DNA of 6,809 nt from an uncultured Polynucleobacter sp. (GTDB lineage Bacteria; Pseudomonadota; Gammaproteobacteria; Burkholderiales; Burkholderiaceae): NCBI GenBank assembly GCA_937996825.1, contig CALKUJ010000334.1:1-6809 (forward strand), given 5' to 3'. Under the pieces are notes generated by a model that ran no database searches, was not told the DNA's origin, and saw only the letters and a program-made list of their open reading frames with translations. Shown piece by piece: positions 1-5,683 of this stretch (positions are counted from its first letter, which is position 1; each line of letters begins with the position of its first letter). The position numbers and the translations under genes are program-made.

Positions 1-63
1 CCGCTGCCGGGTGTCTGTGTGCAAGAAGCCCTTGGACTCTCTTGAGCAGACCCAACATTTCAT
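1..63 (-). CDS. Small cysteine-containing phage protein, 5' end only (partial)
   Basis: The first 21 codons are visible and the frame runs open through base 1. The peptide begins MKCWVC and continues with a Gly-Phe-Leu-His-Thr-Asp segment. The C3-x2-C6 pair close to the N-terminus, followed by this kind of segment, resembles small phage zinc-finger-like proteins that follow recombination genes in early operons; that comparison is from memory and the rest of the protein is not visible. The ATG lies 12 nt after the stop of the upstream gene in the same direction, with a purine-rich stretch (GGCGGGGAG) just before it. It is therefore probably the next gene of the leftward operon. Function is unknown. 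A metal-binding or nucleic-acid-binding role is only a guess. Confidence 0.5.
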   Translation of the reverse strand, partial: MKCWVCSRESKGFLHTDTRQR

Positions 64-75
64 GCTCCCCGCCTG

Positions 76-735
76 TTATTGCGCCCAGCTGGGCTTGCCA
101 GCTACTGCGGGACGAGCTGCTGGCACGTTGGCTGGCGGTGCGTATGCGGGGGCAGGCGTTGCCGCTGGTGCACCTGAGCTGCCGCCGCCTGACTGAACCT
201 TGCTTGGCACACCCATAAAGGCTGCGTACTCCTTGCTGTCTGGCTCAACAGCCAAACGAACGATGTTTCGGTCGTCGCCTCGGCCATCTTTTTCAATGTC
301 AACACGGGCAATGAACTCAATACCGTCAAGGTCAACAAAACCGTTGATGCGTCGTGCAGCAGAGGCTTGGGGTGAGTTGTCTTGCGGGTGCACGTTGCGT
401 GCGCTGTTGAGCAAGCCACGAATGAAGCCGCGTCCCATTTGTCCCCAAGTTGGACCTTTGGCAGAGTGCAGACCAATGTTTGTCCACATCTTGCGTTTGG
501 CATAAGCGCCAGCCGTCACAACAAACTCGGCAGCCAGATAGACCGCCCCAGTTTCATTGGACTGAGTGGCATATCCGTCGGTCCAGCCTTGGGTGTAGTC
601 ATCAAAACCACCGGGTTTGATGGACATGCGAACGGGAACGATCGTCCCCTTGGGGATCAGATCAAAGCTGCCCTGCTGAGCTTGGGCGTCGTTAAAGTCG
701 TTCCAGCTGGAACCATGTGCGTGAGCTGTAGTCAT
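76..735 (-). CDS. Phage single-stranded-DNA-binding-like protein (DUF669-like), partner of the Sak4-type ATPase
   Basis: This is a 219-aa protein. Residues 24-175 form a compact domain with motifs typical of phage proteins encoded next to Sak4-type ATPases: FDLIPKGT (24-31), the GGFDDYTQGWT segment (42-52), a YLAAEFVV strand (66-73), AYAKRKMW (78-84) and GRGFIRGLLNSARN (101-114). The core recalls DUF669 proteins, thought to act as single-strand binding proteins in phage recombination. The tail after residue 180 is low complexity, rich in Gly, Pro and Ala, like SSB linkers. It ends in PSWAQ and lacks the acidic tip of bacterial SSB. The start is supported by AAGGA six bases upstream, overlapping the stop of the ATPase gene; only 9 nt separate the two genes. 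By context it would coat ssDNA and load or assist the annealing ATPase. DNA binding is inferred, not shown. Confidence 0.7.
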   Translation of the reverse strand: MTTAHAHGSSWNDFNDAQAQQGSFDLIPKGTIVPVRMSIKPGGFDDYTQGWTDGYATQSNETGAVYLAAEFVVTAGAYAKRKMWTNIGLHSAKGPTWGQMGRGFIRGLLNSARNVHPQDNSPQASAARRINGFVDLDGIEFIARVDIEKDGRGDDRNIVRLAVEPDSKEYAAFMGVPSKVQSGGGSSGAPAATPAPAYAPPANVPAARPAVAGKPSWAQ

Positions 736-744
736 TTCAATTCC

Positions 745-1581
745 TTAAATGTTGGTTTCGGTGTGTGTGGGTGCGAACTCGTTCGCATCGACGTTGAGGC
801 ACTTGTTGATCAGCTTGCCCAGGTCGGGTTGCTCCAGCGCTTCAAGTCGCCCTGAGCGGTCCTTGCTTGGAAAGCCGTAGGGGTTGTCAGCGCGAGTGAC
901 AAAGGCGCGATAAGTGCCGCCGTTCTCGTCCTTGATGGGTGCTAAGGTGATGACTTCATCGAGCACGCCTGGCAACTCAAGTCCTGTCTTGCTGCCTTCG
1001 AGTTGGAGCTGAAAACTACGACGACCGATGTCATCCGTTTTCTCTTCCAAGATGGCCACATAGATCACGTGCTTGTTTCGAACGTGCTGCAGGTGCGTGA
1101 GCGCTGCGATCATTTCTTGACCCAGCAAGCCATACGCACCGCGACTATCAGGCTTACCCGTTTTTTCGCTAAACGCCTGAGGCTGGGTTTTGCACCATGC
1201 AAAGCACAGACGAGAGAGCACGGTCAGGCTGTCGACAAAGTAGTAGTCGTACTTGGCCAACTGCGCGGGGTCGCCATACTTTTCACATACGTGGTCGTAG
1301 TGCGCTTGCGAGAAGGTCTGGTCCTTGGTTGCAGTTGGCATGGGGCCAGCCAAGAACACCACGAGGTCGCGGAATTCCTGCCAAGTGCGGGGGCGAACGG
1401 CGTCACCCTTCCACGATTTCACGGAGAGGTCACCTGCTTCCAAGTCCACGAACAAAGTCGCTCCTGAGGGCAATGTGTGAAGTTGGCTTGTCTTGCCGAT
1501 GCCGGGGATACCAACAAGGCAGATCTTGGCGCTGTGTTTTTCGCGCAGTCGCTCTTCAGCGGAGATGATGGGTAACGACAT
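745..1581 (-). CDS. Sak4-like RecA-fold ATPase (AAA_24 type), phage single-strand annealing protein
   Basis: This is a 278-aa protein. Walker A is GIPGIGKTS (residues 24-32, with K30 and T31). A strand ending FVDLEAG (44-50) follows it. The Walker B-like strand is YYFVDS (113-118, D117), and a further strand is HVIYVAI (171-177). This order matches the AAA_24/Sak4 group of phage RecA-like ATPases, which promote ssDNA annealing in homologous recombination, usually with a phage SSB. The frame extends upstream to 1680, but the extra 33 residues read through the neighbouring gene and are compositionally odd. I chose ATG 1581 because GGAGGTG lies just upstream and because it overlaps the upstream stop by one base (TGATG), which implies translational coupling. 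Annotation as a generic ATP-binding protein would also be reasonable; the Sak4 label rests on size, motifs and the adjacent SSB-like gene. Confidence 0.8.
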   Translation of the reverse strand: MSLPIISAEERLREKHSAKICLVGIPGIGKTSQLHTLPSGATLFVDLEAGDLSVKSWKGDAVRPRTWQEFRDLVVFLAGPMPTATKDQTFSQAHYDHVCEKYGDPAQLAKYDYYFVDSLTVLSRLCFAWCKTQPQAFSEKTGKPDSRGAYGLLGQEMIAALTHLQHVRNKHVIYVAILEEKTDDIGRRSFQLQLEGSKTGLELPGVLDEVITLAPIKDENGGTYRAFVTRADNPYGFPSKDRSGRLEALEQPDLGKLINKCLNVDANEFAPTHTETNI

Positions 1582-2066
1582 CACTGCACCTCCACACCGT
1601 TGAACTCGACCTTGATCGCAGGCTTGCCGCCTTTGACCGTGCGAGCCTCCACAAACTGCTCTTTCATGTTTGTGGGCCATGCGCTGAAGCGCTTCTCCGA
1701 GACAGAGAACTCCACATCGATGTACTCGGACAGGGGCTCGCCTGCGGCGACGATGCGCTCAGCAATAGCCTTGAGCTTTGTTTGATCCCAGCTCACGCGC
1801 TTGGGTAAGTCGTAGCTCACGGACAAGGGGCCATCGTTGAAGTGGACCGTTCCGAAGTCGCGACCCGACTCGTTCAATGCACCGCGACCTTGGCCACCGA
1901 AACGCATTTCCATCGCAGCATCAAGCTTTTGACGGTTTTCTTTTGCCCACTTGAGCAGCTCGTCCAGGTTGGTAGTTGCCTCAACCAGTTTGGCGTGAGG
2001 GAGAGCGGCCAATTGGTTGACCGTCATTTCCGCAATTTCTGCGGGGTAGACCATGAGGTTTGACAT
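1581..2066 (-). CDS. Conserved phage protein of unknown function, 161 aa, in the recombination operon
   Basis: The N-terminal part (residues 8-60) is predicted helical and charged (LDELLKWAKENRQKLDAAME). The middle carries GTVHFNDGPLSVSYDLPKRVSWD (72-94, quoted in part: YDLPKRVSWDQ), and the C-terminal half has KRFSAWP (125-131) and a short basic strand. Proteins with this layout, including the 'DLPKRVxWDQ' and 'AWP' signatures, are common between a small HTH gene and a Sak4-type ATPase gene in phage early operons; this is from memory, and I cannot name a confirmed function. GGAGG eight bases before ATG 2066 supports the start. Its stop overlaps the ATPase start by one base, and its start is 3 nt beyond the HTH gene stop. 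It is soluble, with no membrane segment or signal peptide. A role as accessory factor for recombination or replication is inferred from position alone. Confidence 0.7.
   Translation of the reverse strand: MSNLMVYPAEIAEMTVNQLAALPHAKLVEATTNLDELLKWAKENRQKLDAAMEMRFGGQGRGALNESGRDFGTVHFNDGPLSVSYDLPKRVSWDQTKLKAIAERIVAAGEPLSEYIDVEFSVSEKRFSAWPTNMKEQFVEARTVKGGKPAIKVEFNGVEVQ
1587..1593 (-). promoter_or_regulatory. Ribosome binding site that fixes the start of the ATPase gene
   Basis: On the minus strand this reads GGAGGTG, with GGAGG seven bases before ATG 1581. It lies inside the last codons of the upstream gene. It decides in favour of the 278-aa product over a 311-aa extension from base 1680. Confidence 0.75.
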
Positions 2067-2069
2067 AGC

Positions 2070-2297
2070 TCAGACCTCCGCACTTGCGATACGCGACTGG
2101 GGATTGGCGTACAAGCACTCGTGCTCATAGGCCTCGACATCCTCAATGCGGTACATGACCTTGCCACCGATCTTGAGGTAGACGGGGCCGACACTTTCGG
2201 TGCGATAGCGTTCAATGGTGTGAACGGACTTGTTCCAGCGATTTGCCAACTCTTGTTGGGTCAGGTGCCGGGACCTGTGGTTAGTTTCTGTCTGCAT
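2070..2297 (-). CDS. Small helix-turn-helix DNA-binding protein (AlpA/excisionase-like, HTH_17 type)
   Basis: This is a 75-aa protein. Residues 12-34 (LTQQELANRWNKSVHTIERY in the core) read as a helix-turn-helix of the MerR/excisionase type. GPVYLKIGGKVMYRIEDVEAY follows (37-57), with the typical 'K-IGGKVxYRxEDVEAYE' wing and closing helix. Proteins like this act as transcriptional regulators or recombination directionality factors in phages and islands. The start at ATG 2297 has AGGAG six bases upstream. It is the first gene of the leftward operon, with its stop 3 nt before the next start, so it may control its own operon, perhaps through the repeats at 2396-2425. It might also be an excisionase for the serine recombinase at the right end, but position beside the recombination genes makes a regulator more likely. 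Confidence 0.75.
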   Translation of the reverse strand: MQTETNHRSRHLTQQELANRWNKSVHTIERYRTESVGPVYLKIGGKVMYRIEDVEAYEHECLYANPQSRIASAEV

Positions 2298-2450
2298 TTG
2301 CAGCTCCTTTGAGGGTTAATGACCACCGACTTGCAACACTTGCGTAAGCACTGCTAATCGATGGATTGATCCTCTCGAAGCGACTTCCTCAAACCACTAC
2401 TCAGACTACTCAACCGGACTACTCAAACGTGTTTCATGGGTCTTAAAAGC
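2298..2450 (-). promoter_or_regulatory. Leader and likely promoter region of the leftward recombination operon
   Basis: This gene-free stretch lies between the HTH gene and the terminator of the unknown gene pair, so transcription of the recombination operon should begin here. I find no convincing -35/-10 pair with good spacing on the minus strand. The region does hold three ACTACTCA repeats (listed separately) and a short direct repeat ACTTGC at 2329-2334 and 2338-2343. A promoter that needs an activator or a phage factor would fit, but that is inference. No small ORF with a ribosome binding site is visible. Confidence 0.45.
2396..2425. repeat. Three short direct repeats (ACTACTCA) upstream of the HTH gene
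   Basis: ACTACTCA occurs at 2396-2403, 2405-2412 and 2418-2425. On the minus strand each copy reads TGAGTAGT; two are preceded by T to give TTGAGTAGT. A related TTGAGG follows closer to the gene. Start-to-start distances are 9 and 13 bases. The cluster is noncoding and lies about 100-130 bases before the HTH start, where an operator or activator site would be expected. The repeats are seen directly; the regulatory role is inferred. Confidence 0.5.
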
Positions 2451-2484
2451 AAAAAACCCGGCCAGACTTGCGTCAGGACCGGGT
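2451..2484 (-). terminator. Intrinsic terminator of the leftward unknown gene pair
   Basis: On the minus strand an ACCCGG...CCGGGT outer stem encloses CC/GG and GAC/GTC pairs, interrupted by a T bulge and a T-T mismatch. It closes on a GCAA tetraloop, and six T residues follow the stem. It starts 36 bases after the stop at 2521. It separates the two-gene unit from the recombination operon and is one-sided: the plus strand has no T tract. Confidence 0.85.
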
Positions 2485-2520
2485 GAAAGATATGGCAACT
2501 GCTAAACCATATTCAAAACA

Positions 2521-3474
2521 TCAGTGGTACGACTCTCCCAATGGGACTTGCAGCTGGTAGCGCATGTCGTCACGTAGGTAGTGGATGAACCTTTCATACA
2601 CAGCTTTGTTGCGCTCAAACTCCTTGCTTGGTGAAAAGCTCTGAGACTGAGATTTGCAACTTCTTTGCAACGCAGCTTTGTCCATCTCGTGATCTAGATC
2701 GTTCATGAGCGCCAGCAAGATGAGCCTCTGCCGAGGTTCAAGCATGTGTTTCACGCCGTCGATCCAAACGCAAGAATCCGACTCAACGTACTTAAGCGTC
2801 GTGTCTGGCTTTGCATCCACCATGATTTGAGTAGCTGAACTTGCATTTACGTCAAAGAACTCAAAGCGGCTTTGACTGATGCGTGCGGCCATCCCAAGGT
2901 TAAGCACTTCAAAACCAGATAGCGGGGATTCTTTTGGCAAAGGCAAATCGCTACTGGTCAGAACAATGCTGGACTCTGCTGTTTTTTCATCACGAATTTG
3001 TTTGTGCAACCGATCAGCCACGCTTGGCTTATAAAGCTGCCTAGCAAAGTACCAAGTCGTAGGCTTTGACCTGCCCGACTGCAGAACCCCCAATCGCCAG
3101 ATCTGCTCGTGATCAATCACTTTGCAGCCTACGCTGTTGAGATTCAACCCCGTGGCCAAGTTCGAGACGAGCTTTGTGAATGACACCTTGTGGTTGTGGC
3201 TGTAGTGCTTTGGCGCAGTCACGTCATCACACTCAGGACATTGGAGCAACACATCATCGACTGACACGTCGCGCACAACCCGAGCAAGCTCGACGCCGCA
3301 CTCAGGGCAGTTGATCCATTGGCTGGATGGTCCATGCACCAACATTCGTTCACGAATCAAATGCTGGGCACCGTCCTTGGAATGATCATGCAAGGCTTGA
3401 CCGCTGATCTGTGGCTTGTCCAGCTCTAAGAGCCTGCACAAGACTTGGGTGGAGTTGATTTGCGCTTGACTCAT
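2521..3474 (-). CDS. Unrecognised 317-aa zinc-ribbon protein with possible C-terminal winged helix
   Basis: I do not recognise this protein. It has two CPEC knuckles, C56/C59 and C79/C82, spaced as in a zinc ribbon. The N-terminal 45 residues look helical and could form a small helix-turn-helix (ISGQALHDHSKDGAQHLIRE). The middle has IWRLGVLQSGR (125-135) and TTWYFARQL (139-147), followed by strands such as SSIVLTSSDLPLP (168-180). The C-terminus (235-310: VWIDGVKHMLEPRQRLILLAL, then a helix ending in FIHYLRDDMRYQL) resembles the winged helix of OmpR-type regulators, though weakly. There is no signal peptide or membrane segment. ATG 3474 is preferred because AAGG lies seven bases upstream and ATG overlaps the upstream stop by one base. 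A GTG at 3477 would add one residue. The coupling implies that it works with the 423-aa protein. A DNA-binding or sensor role is a guess. Confidence 0.75.
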   Translation of the reverse strand: MSQAQINSTQVLCRLLELDKPQISGQALHDHSKDGAQHLIRERMLVHGPSSQWINCPECGVELARVVRDVSVDDVLLQCPECDDVTAPKHYSHNHKVSFTKLVSNLATGLNLNSVGCKVIDHEQIWRLGVLQSGRSKPTTWYFARQLYKPSVADRLHKQIRDEKTAESSIVLTSSDLPLPKESPLSGFEVLNLGMAARISQSRFEFFDVNASSATQIMVDAKPDTTLKYVESDSCVWIDGVKHMLEPRQRLILLALMNDLDHEMDKAALQRSCKSQSQSFSPSKEFERNKAVYERFIHYLRDDMRYQLQVPLGESYH

Positions 3475-4745
3475 CACGCCACCTTCAACTCTTCAGCGTC
3501 AAACCCATCAGGCGCATCCTCGGCCTCAATCACGTCCAGTGCCTTGAGAACAGCTTGAGCGATTGATTGGTTTTTGTCAGACAGGTTTTTGATCGTTGAT
3601 GACCCCATCGACTGAACGCCAAAACTGAAGTGAGGATACTTACCCTTCGCATCAGCTTGCATGTAAACAATCAAAGTGGCTGAGTCGAGGCTGTAATCAG
3701 CTTCAAAGCTATGCGTGATCTTGAGTGTTTCCAAGGCCTCCTGCGCAGCGTCAGGCTTATCCATCTCAGGCGTAGCCTCAACATGCACGGCAACGCCTGC
3801 TTTGCCAATGGGCGAAAACTTGGCGCGACGAAGGCGAACCTTCTCCACACCAAACTCAGACCAGTCGACTGTTGGCGACAACATGCCGTCGCGCAAGGCA
3901 TTCAAGCGAAATGCCTTTTTCTCGATCTCTTCTGGCTCGATCTTTTGACCCAGCACATGCTCACCAAAGAGCTGCAAAACAGCGGCATGGTTCTTTGCCC
4001 CTCCCTTGACGATTGACTCAACAATGCCAAGCTTGGGGTGATACACAAGGGCTGTTTCCAACGCAATGCGTGTCGTGACCCGAGTGAAATTGCTTTGCTC
4101 AAAATGCGCGATCGCCGTCACAGGCCCTTCAACGTAAATGGTGACTTGAACGCTTTCGTCCTTGGCACGCTCACTCACCTCGACATGGCTGCTTTTGCCT
4201 GCGCCAACCTTTTTGTAGAGCTTTGTCACCTCGTCGCAGAACTGATCGAGCTTTTCGCGCTCATTGGACAACGTCAACCCCGCAGGGATTAAGTGCTTCT
4301 TCCAGAACTTGCCGTTTGATTTTGCTTGGAAGGCCAAATGCAACTCTGCATCTCGGAATGCCTTGTCGCGGAAAGCAAGCATCCACAGCGCAATCTCACG
4401 TTCAGTTCGATTCTCAAATGCTGTCAACGCCATTGGGTCGTCAGCGCAGATTGATCGGAACTCTTGTAGGGCTTGGGCATTGGACATGCAATGCGCTCGC
4501 CTTAGGTCGTCGTGCCAGAGCATGAGATCGTGCTCTAAGGCTTTGCGTTCTTCTGCATCGAGCCCGCCTTGGGAAAGAGTTTCCTCAAGTTGGTCAAGGT
4601 TTTGTCCAATCAAAGCATGCAGCGTGTCAGCTGCGGCTTCCCAATTGATGCTCAAGCGGGGGTTGATCTGGTGTTGTTGCGTGAACTCTCGCAGCGTAGG
4701 CATTGAGATGTGACGCATGAAGTGTCGATCATTGAAAACTAACAT
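3474..4745 (-). CDS. Unrecognised 423-aa soluble protein, first gene of a two-gene unit
   Basis: I do not recognise this protein. Residues 30-180 look mostly helical, with charged helices at 36-58 and 63-87, and aromatic-rich helices at 105-140 (REIALWMLAFRDKAF near 116-130). GKFWKKHLIPAGLTLS (145-160) may be a conserved core. From 185 the pattern changes to alternating strands and helices (VQVTIYVEGPVTAIAHF, RVTTRIALETALVYHPKLGI). Basic strands occur at 300-312 (EKVRLRRAKFSP) and a helix near 394-408. The tail is acidic. No nuclease, ATPase, methylase, protease or membrane motif is visible. ATG 4745 is chosen because GGAG lies seven bases upstream; Met10 and Met15 lack a ribosome binding site. 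The stop overlaps the next start, so the two products are probably made together. The gene lies downstream of the LexA-type repressor in the same direction, with no terminator between them. Confidence 0.75.
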   Translation of the reverse strand: MLVFNDRHFMRHISMPTLREFTQQHQINPRLSINWEAAADTLHALIGQNLDQLEETLSQGGLDAEERKALEHDLMLWHDDLRRAHCMSNAQALQEFRSICADDPMALTAFENRTEREIALWMLAFRDKAFRDAELHLAFQAKSNGKFWKKHLIPAGLTLSNEREKLDQFCDEVTKLYKKVGAGKSSHVEVSERAKDESVQVTIYVEGPVTAIAHFEQSNFTRVTTRIALETALVYHPKLGIVESIVKGGAKNHAAVLQLFGEHVLGQKIEPEEIEKKAFRLNALRDGMLSPTVDWSEFGVEKVRLRRAKFSPIGKAGVAVHVEATPEMDKPDAAQEALETLKITHSFEADYSLDSATLIVYMQADAKGKYPHFSFGVQSMGSSTIKNLSDKNQSIAQAVLKALDVIEAEDAPDGFDAEELKVA

Positions 4746-4772
4746 TTGTCTACTCCGTTTCCGTTGGAAAAA

Positions 4773-4801
4773 GTCATACCCTGGCGAGTGAACGCCATGA
4801 A
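4773..4801 (-). promoter_or_regulatory. Possible promoter for the unknown two-gene unit
   Basis: On the minus strand, TTCATG (4796-4801) and TATGAC (4773-4778) are separated by exactly 17 bases, which would place the start of transcription about 20 bases before the ATG at 4745. Both hexamers match consensus only partly, so this is a weak call. Read-through from the repressor gene could also serve the pair, because no intrinsic terminator lies in 4746-4841. Confidence 0.3.
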
Positions 4802-4841
4802 TTTTTTGTACTGTCTTGTTTTGTTTGTTTAGGTACGAGGC

Positions 4842-5435
4842 TTAGTGGCCGTATCGCCGAACTATGCCTACGAGTACCCCTTCAACTTGAAGCTCACCCT
4901 TTGGATAAATCAAGGGCAGACTCGAGTTGTGTGGCTTGAGGGCGTATTTACCGTCCTCTTTCACGAGCTCTTTTAAGGTGAACTCGTTGTCGACGTTAGC
5001 GATGACGAAGGTGCCGACCCTGGCACTTTTTGTCCTCTCAACTACGGCGAGATCTCCATCATGAATGCCTGCATCAACCATTGAGTCTCCCTTGATTGGG
5101 ATGACAAAGGTATCGTTGGGCTTCTTGACTAAATACTCGTCGAATAGCAACGGCTGGCTCTCAACATCAACGGCACTCACTGGCGTACCAGCAGGTACCG
5201 ATGAATCAATCATGCTTCGCTCAAAAAATCGCTTCCCCGTGATCCAAGCATCATCATCTGCAGTGCGTTCAATAAACCCCTCGTCGGCCAACCGCCCCAT
5301 GAGCTTGACCGCAGCCGAGCGCGACGAAAATCCCAGCAGGGACGCAACGCGCTGAAGGCTTGGAATACGCCTGTTTGCAGCGTAATAGTCCCTCAGTGCT
5401 TGCAGGTGCTCATCGTCTCGATTGGGCGGTCTCAT
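4842..5435 (-). CDS. LexA-like S24 autocleaving repressor
   Basis: This 197-aa protein has a full LexA layout. Residues 9-57 form a winged helix-turn-helix (RIPSLQRVASLLGFSSRSAA at 23-42, closing with GRLADEGFIER). A linker holds the expected cleavage site A82-G83 in VPAGTPVSA. The S24 peptidase domain carries catalytic S118 in KGDSM and K155 in FTLKEL, and ends GVLVGIVRRYGH. The spacing nearly equals that of E. coli LexA (A84-G85, S119, K156). It should bind operators as a dimer and cleave itself when RecA is activated by DNA damage, releasing its targets. The ATG at 5435 matches family length but has no Shine-Dalgarno. The gene diverges from the recombinase cassette, and operators overlap its own promoter, so autoregulation is likely. 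It is probably the element's own repressor, not the host LexA, given the phage neighbours; this is inference. Confidence 0.9.
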   Translation of the reverse strand: MRPPNRDDEHLQALRDYYAANRRIPSLQRVASLLGFSSRSAAVKLMGRLADEGFIERTADDDAWITGKRFFERSMIDSSVPAGTPVSAVDVESQPLLFDEYLVKKPNDTFVIPIKGDSMVDAGIHDGDLAVVERTKSARVGTFVIANVDNEFTLKELVKEDGKYALKPHNSSLPLIYPKGELQVEGVLVGIVRRYGH

Positions 5436-5452
5436 GGGTGAAATAGGGGTTT

Positions 5453-5472
5453 TGGTGTTGATTTCGACACCA
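5453..5472. promoter_or_regulatory. Predicted operator of the LexA-like repressor (perfect inverted repeat)
   Basis: TGGTGT at 5453-5458 and ACACCA at 5467-5472 form a perfect 6-bp inverted repeat with an 8-bp spacer. This is the geometry of a LexA box (CTGT-N8-ACAG in E. coli) with different outer bases. It touches the -10 element and covers the predicted transcription start of the repressor gene, as an autoregulatory operator would. Confidence 0.6.
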
Positions 5473-5496
5473 TTTTAGAGAACATTTCGACACCAT
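5461..5496. repeat. 13-bp direct repeat spanning the repressor promoter
   Basis: ATTTCGACACCAT occurs at 5461-5473 and again at 5484-5496, a period of 23 bases. The first copy contains the right arm of the inverted repeat operator. The second holds an identical ACACCA arm whose partner at the N8 distance is degenerate (TAGAGA). It looks like a second, weaker operator lying between -35 and -10. Repeats are seen; binding is inferred. Confidence 0.6.
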
Positions 5497-5500
5497 GCAA
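5472..5500 (-). promoter_or_regulatory. Predicted promoter of the LexA-like repressor gene
   Basis: On the minus strand, TTGCAT (5495-5500) and TAAAAT (5472-5477) are exactly 17 bases apart. The -10 matches consensus at five of six positions. Transcription would start near 5465, giving a leader of about 30 bases with no clear ribosome binding site. Both predicted operator units overlap this promoter. Confidence 0.6.
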
Positions 5501-5502
5501 GC

Positions 5503-5523
5503 AGGCCCATTTCTGGGCCTTTT
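5503..5523 (+). other. Short perfect hairpin with T tract between the divergent genes
   Basis: AGGCCCA (5503-5509) and TGGGCCT (5514-5520) pair perfectly around a TTTC loop, and the plus strand then continues with three more T residues. It resembles a small terminator or attenuator on the plus strand. No gene ends here on that strand, so an attenuator of a rightward transcript or a protein site are alternatives. The rest of 5524-5683 is noncoding. TTGCCA (5618-5623) and CGAAAT (5641-5646), 17 bases apart, form the only and weak rightward promoter candidate. Confidence 0.4.
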
Positions 5524-5683
5524 GGCAGCAAATAGCCCCAAAAATGCCCAAATTCCAGCAGTTTCTTGAGTAACTCCATACGGCGCGTCACCAAAACAGG
5601 GGCAGCCTTTGCAGAAATTGCCACGGACAGCTAGGCACTCCGAAATCAAAAATTCTCGGCCTGTCAACAACCACTGTCCACCT

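Noticed and set aside
382..855. Plus-strand 157-codon frame antisense to the SSB-like gene
   Set aside because: It is a shadow of a well-supported gene on the other strand, with no ribosome binding site or recognisable domain.
1003..1467. Plus-strand 154-codon frame antisense to the ATPase gene
   Set aside because: The ATPase on the opposite strand has clear Walker motifs; this frame shows no protein-like features of its own.
1582..1680. N-terminal extension of the ATPase gene from the ATG at 1680
   Set aside because: It overlaps the 161-aa gene completely, the added residues are unlike an ATPase N-terminus, and ATG 1581 has a strong ribosome binding site.
2298..2520. CRISPR-like or iteron array
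   Set aside because: The three repeats are only 8 bp, unevenly spaced and without spacers of constant length; no replication initiator gene is adjacent.
4264..4713. Plus-strand 149-codon frame antisense to the 423-aa gene
   Set aside because: Its composition is Ser/Arg/Cys-rich, as expected of an antisense frame, and the minus-strand gene has a ribosome binding site and a coupled partner.
4801..4841. Possible terminator after the repressor gene
   Set aside because: Only a 4-bp GTAC stem around a long A-rich loop is found on the minus strand, too weak for an intrinsic terminator.
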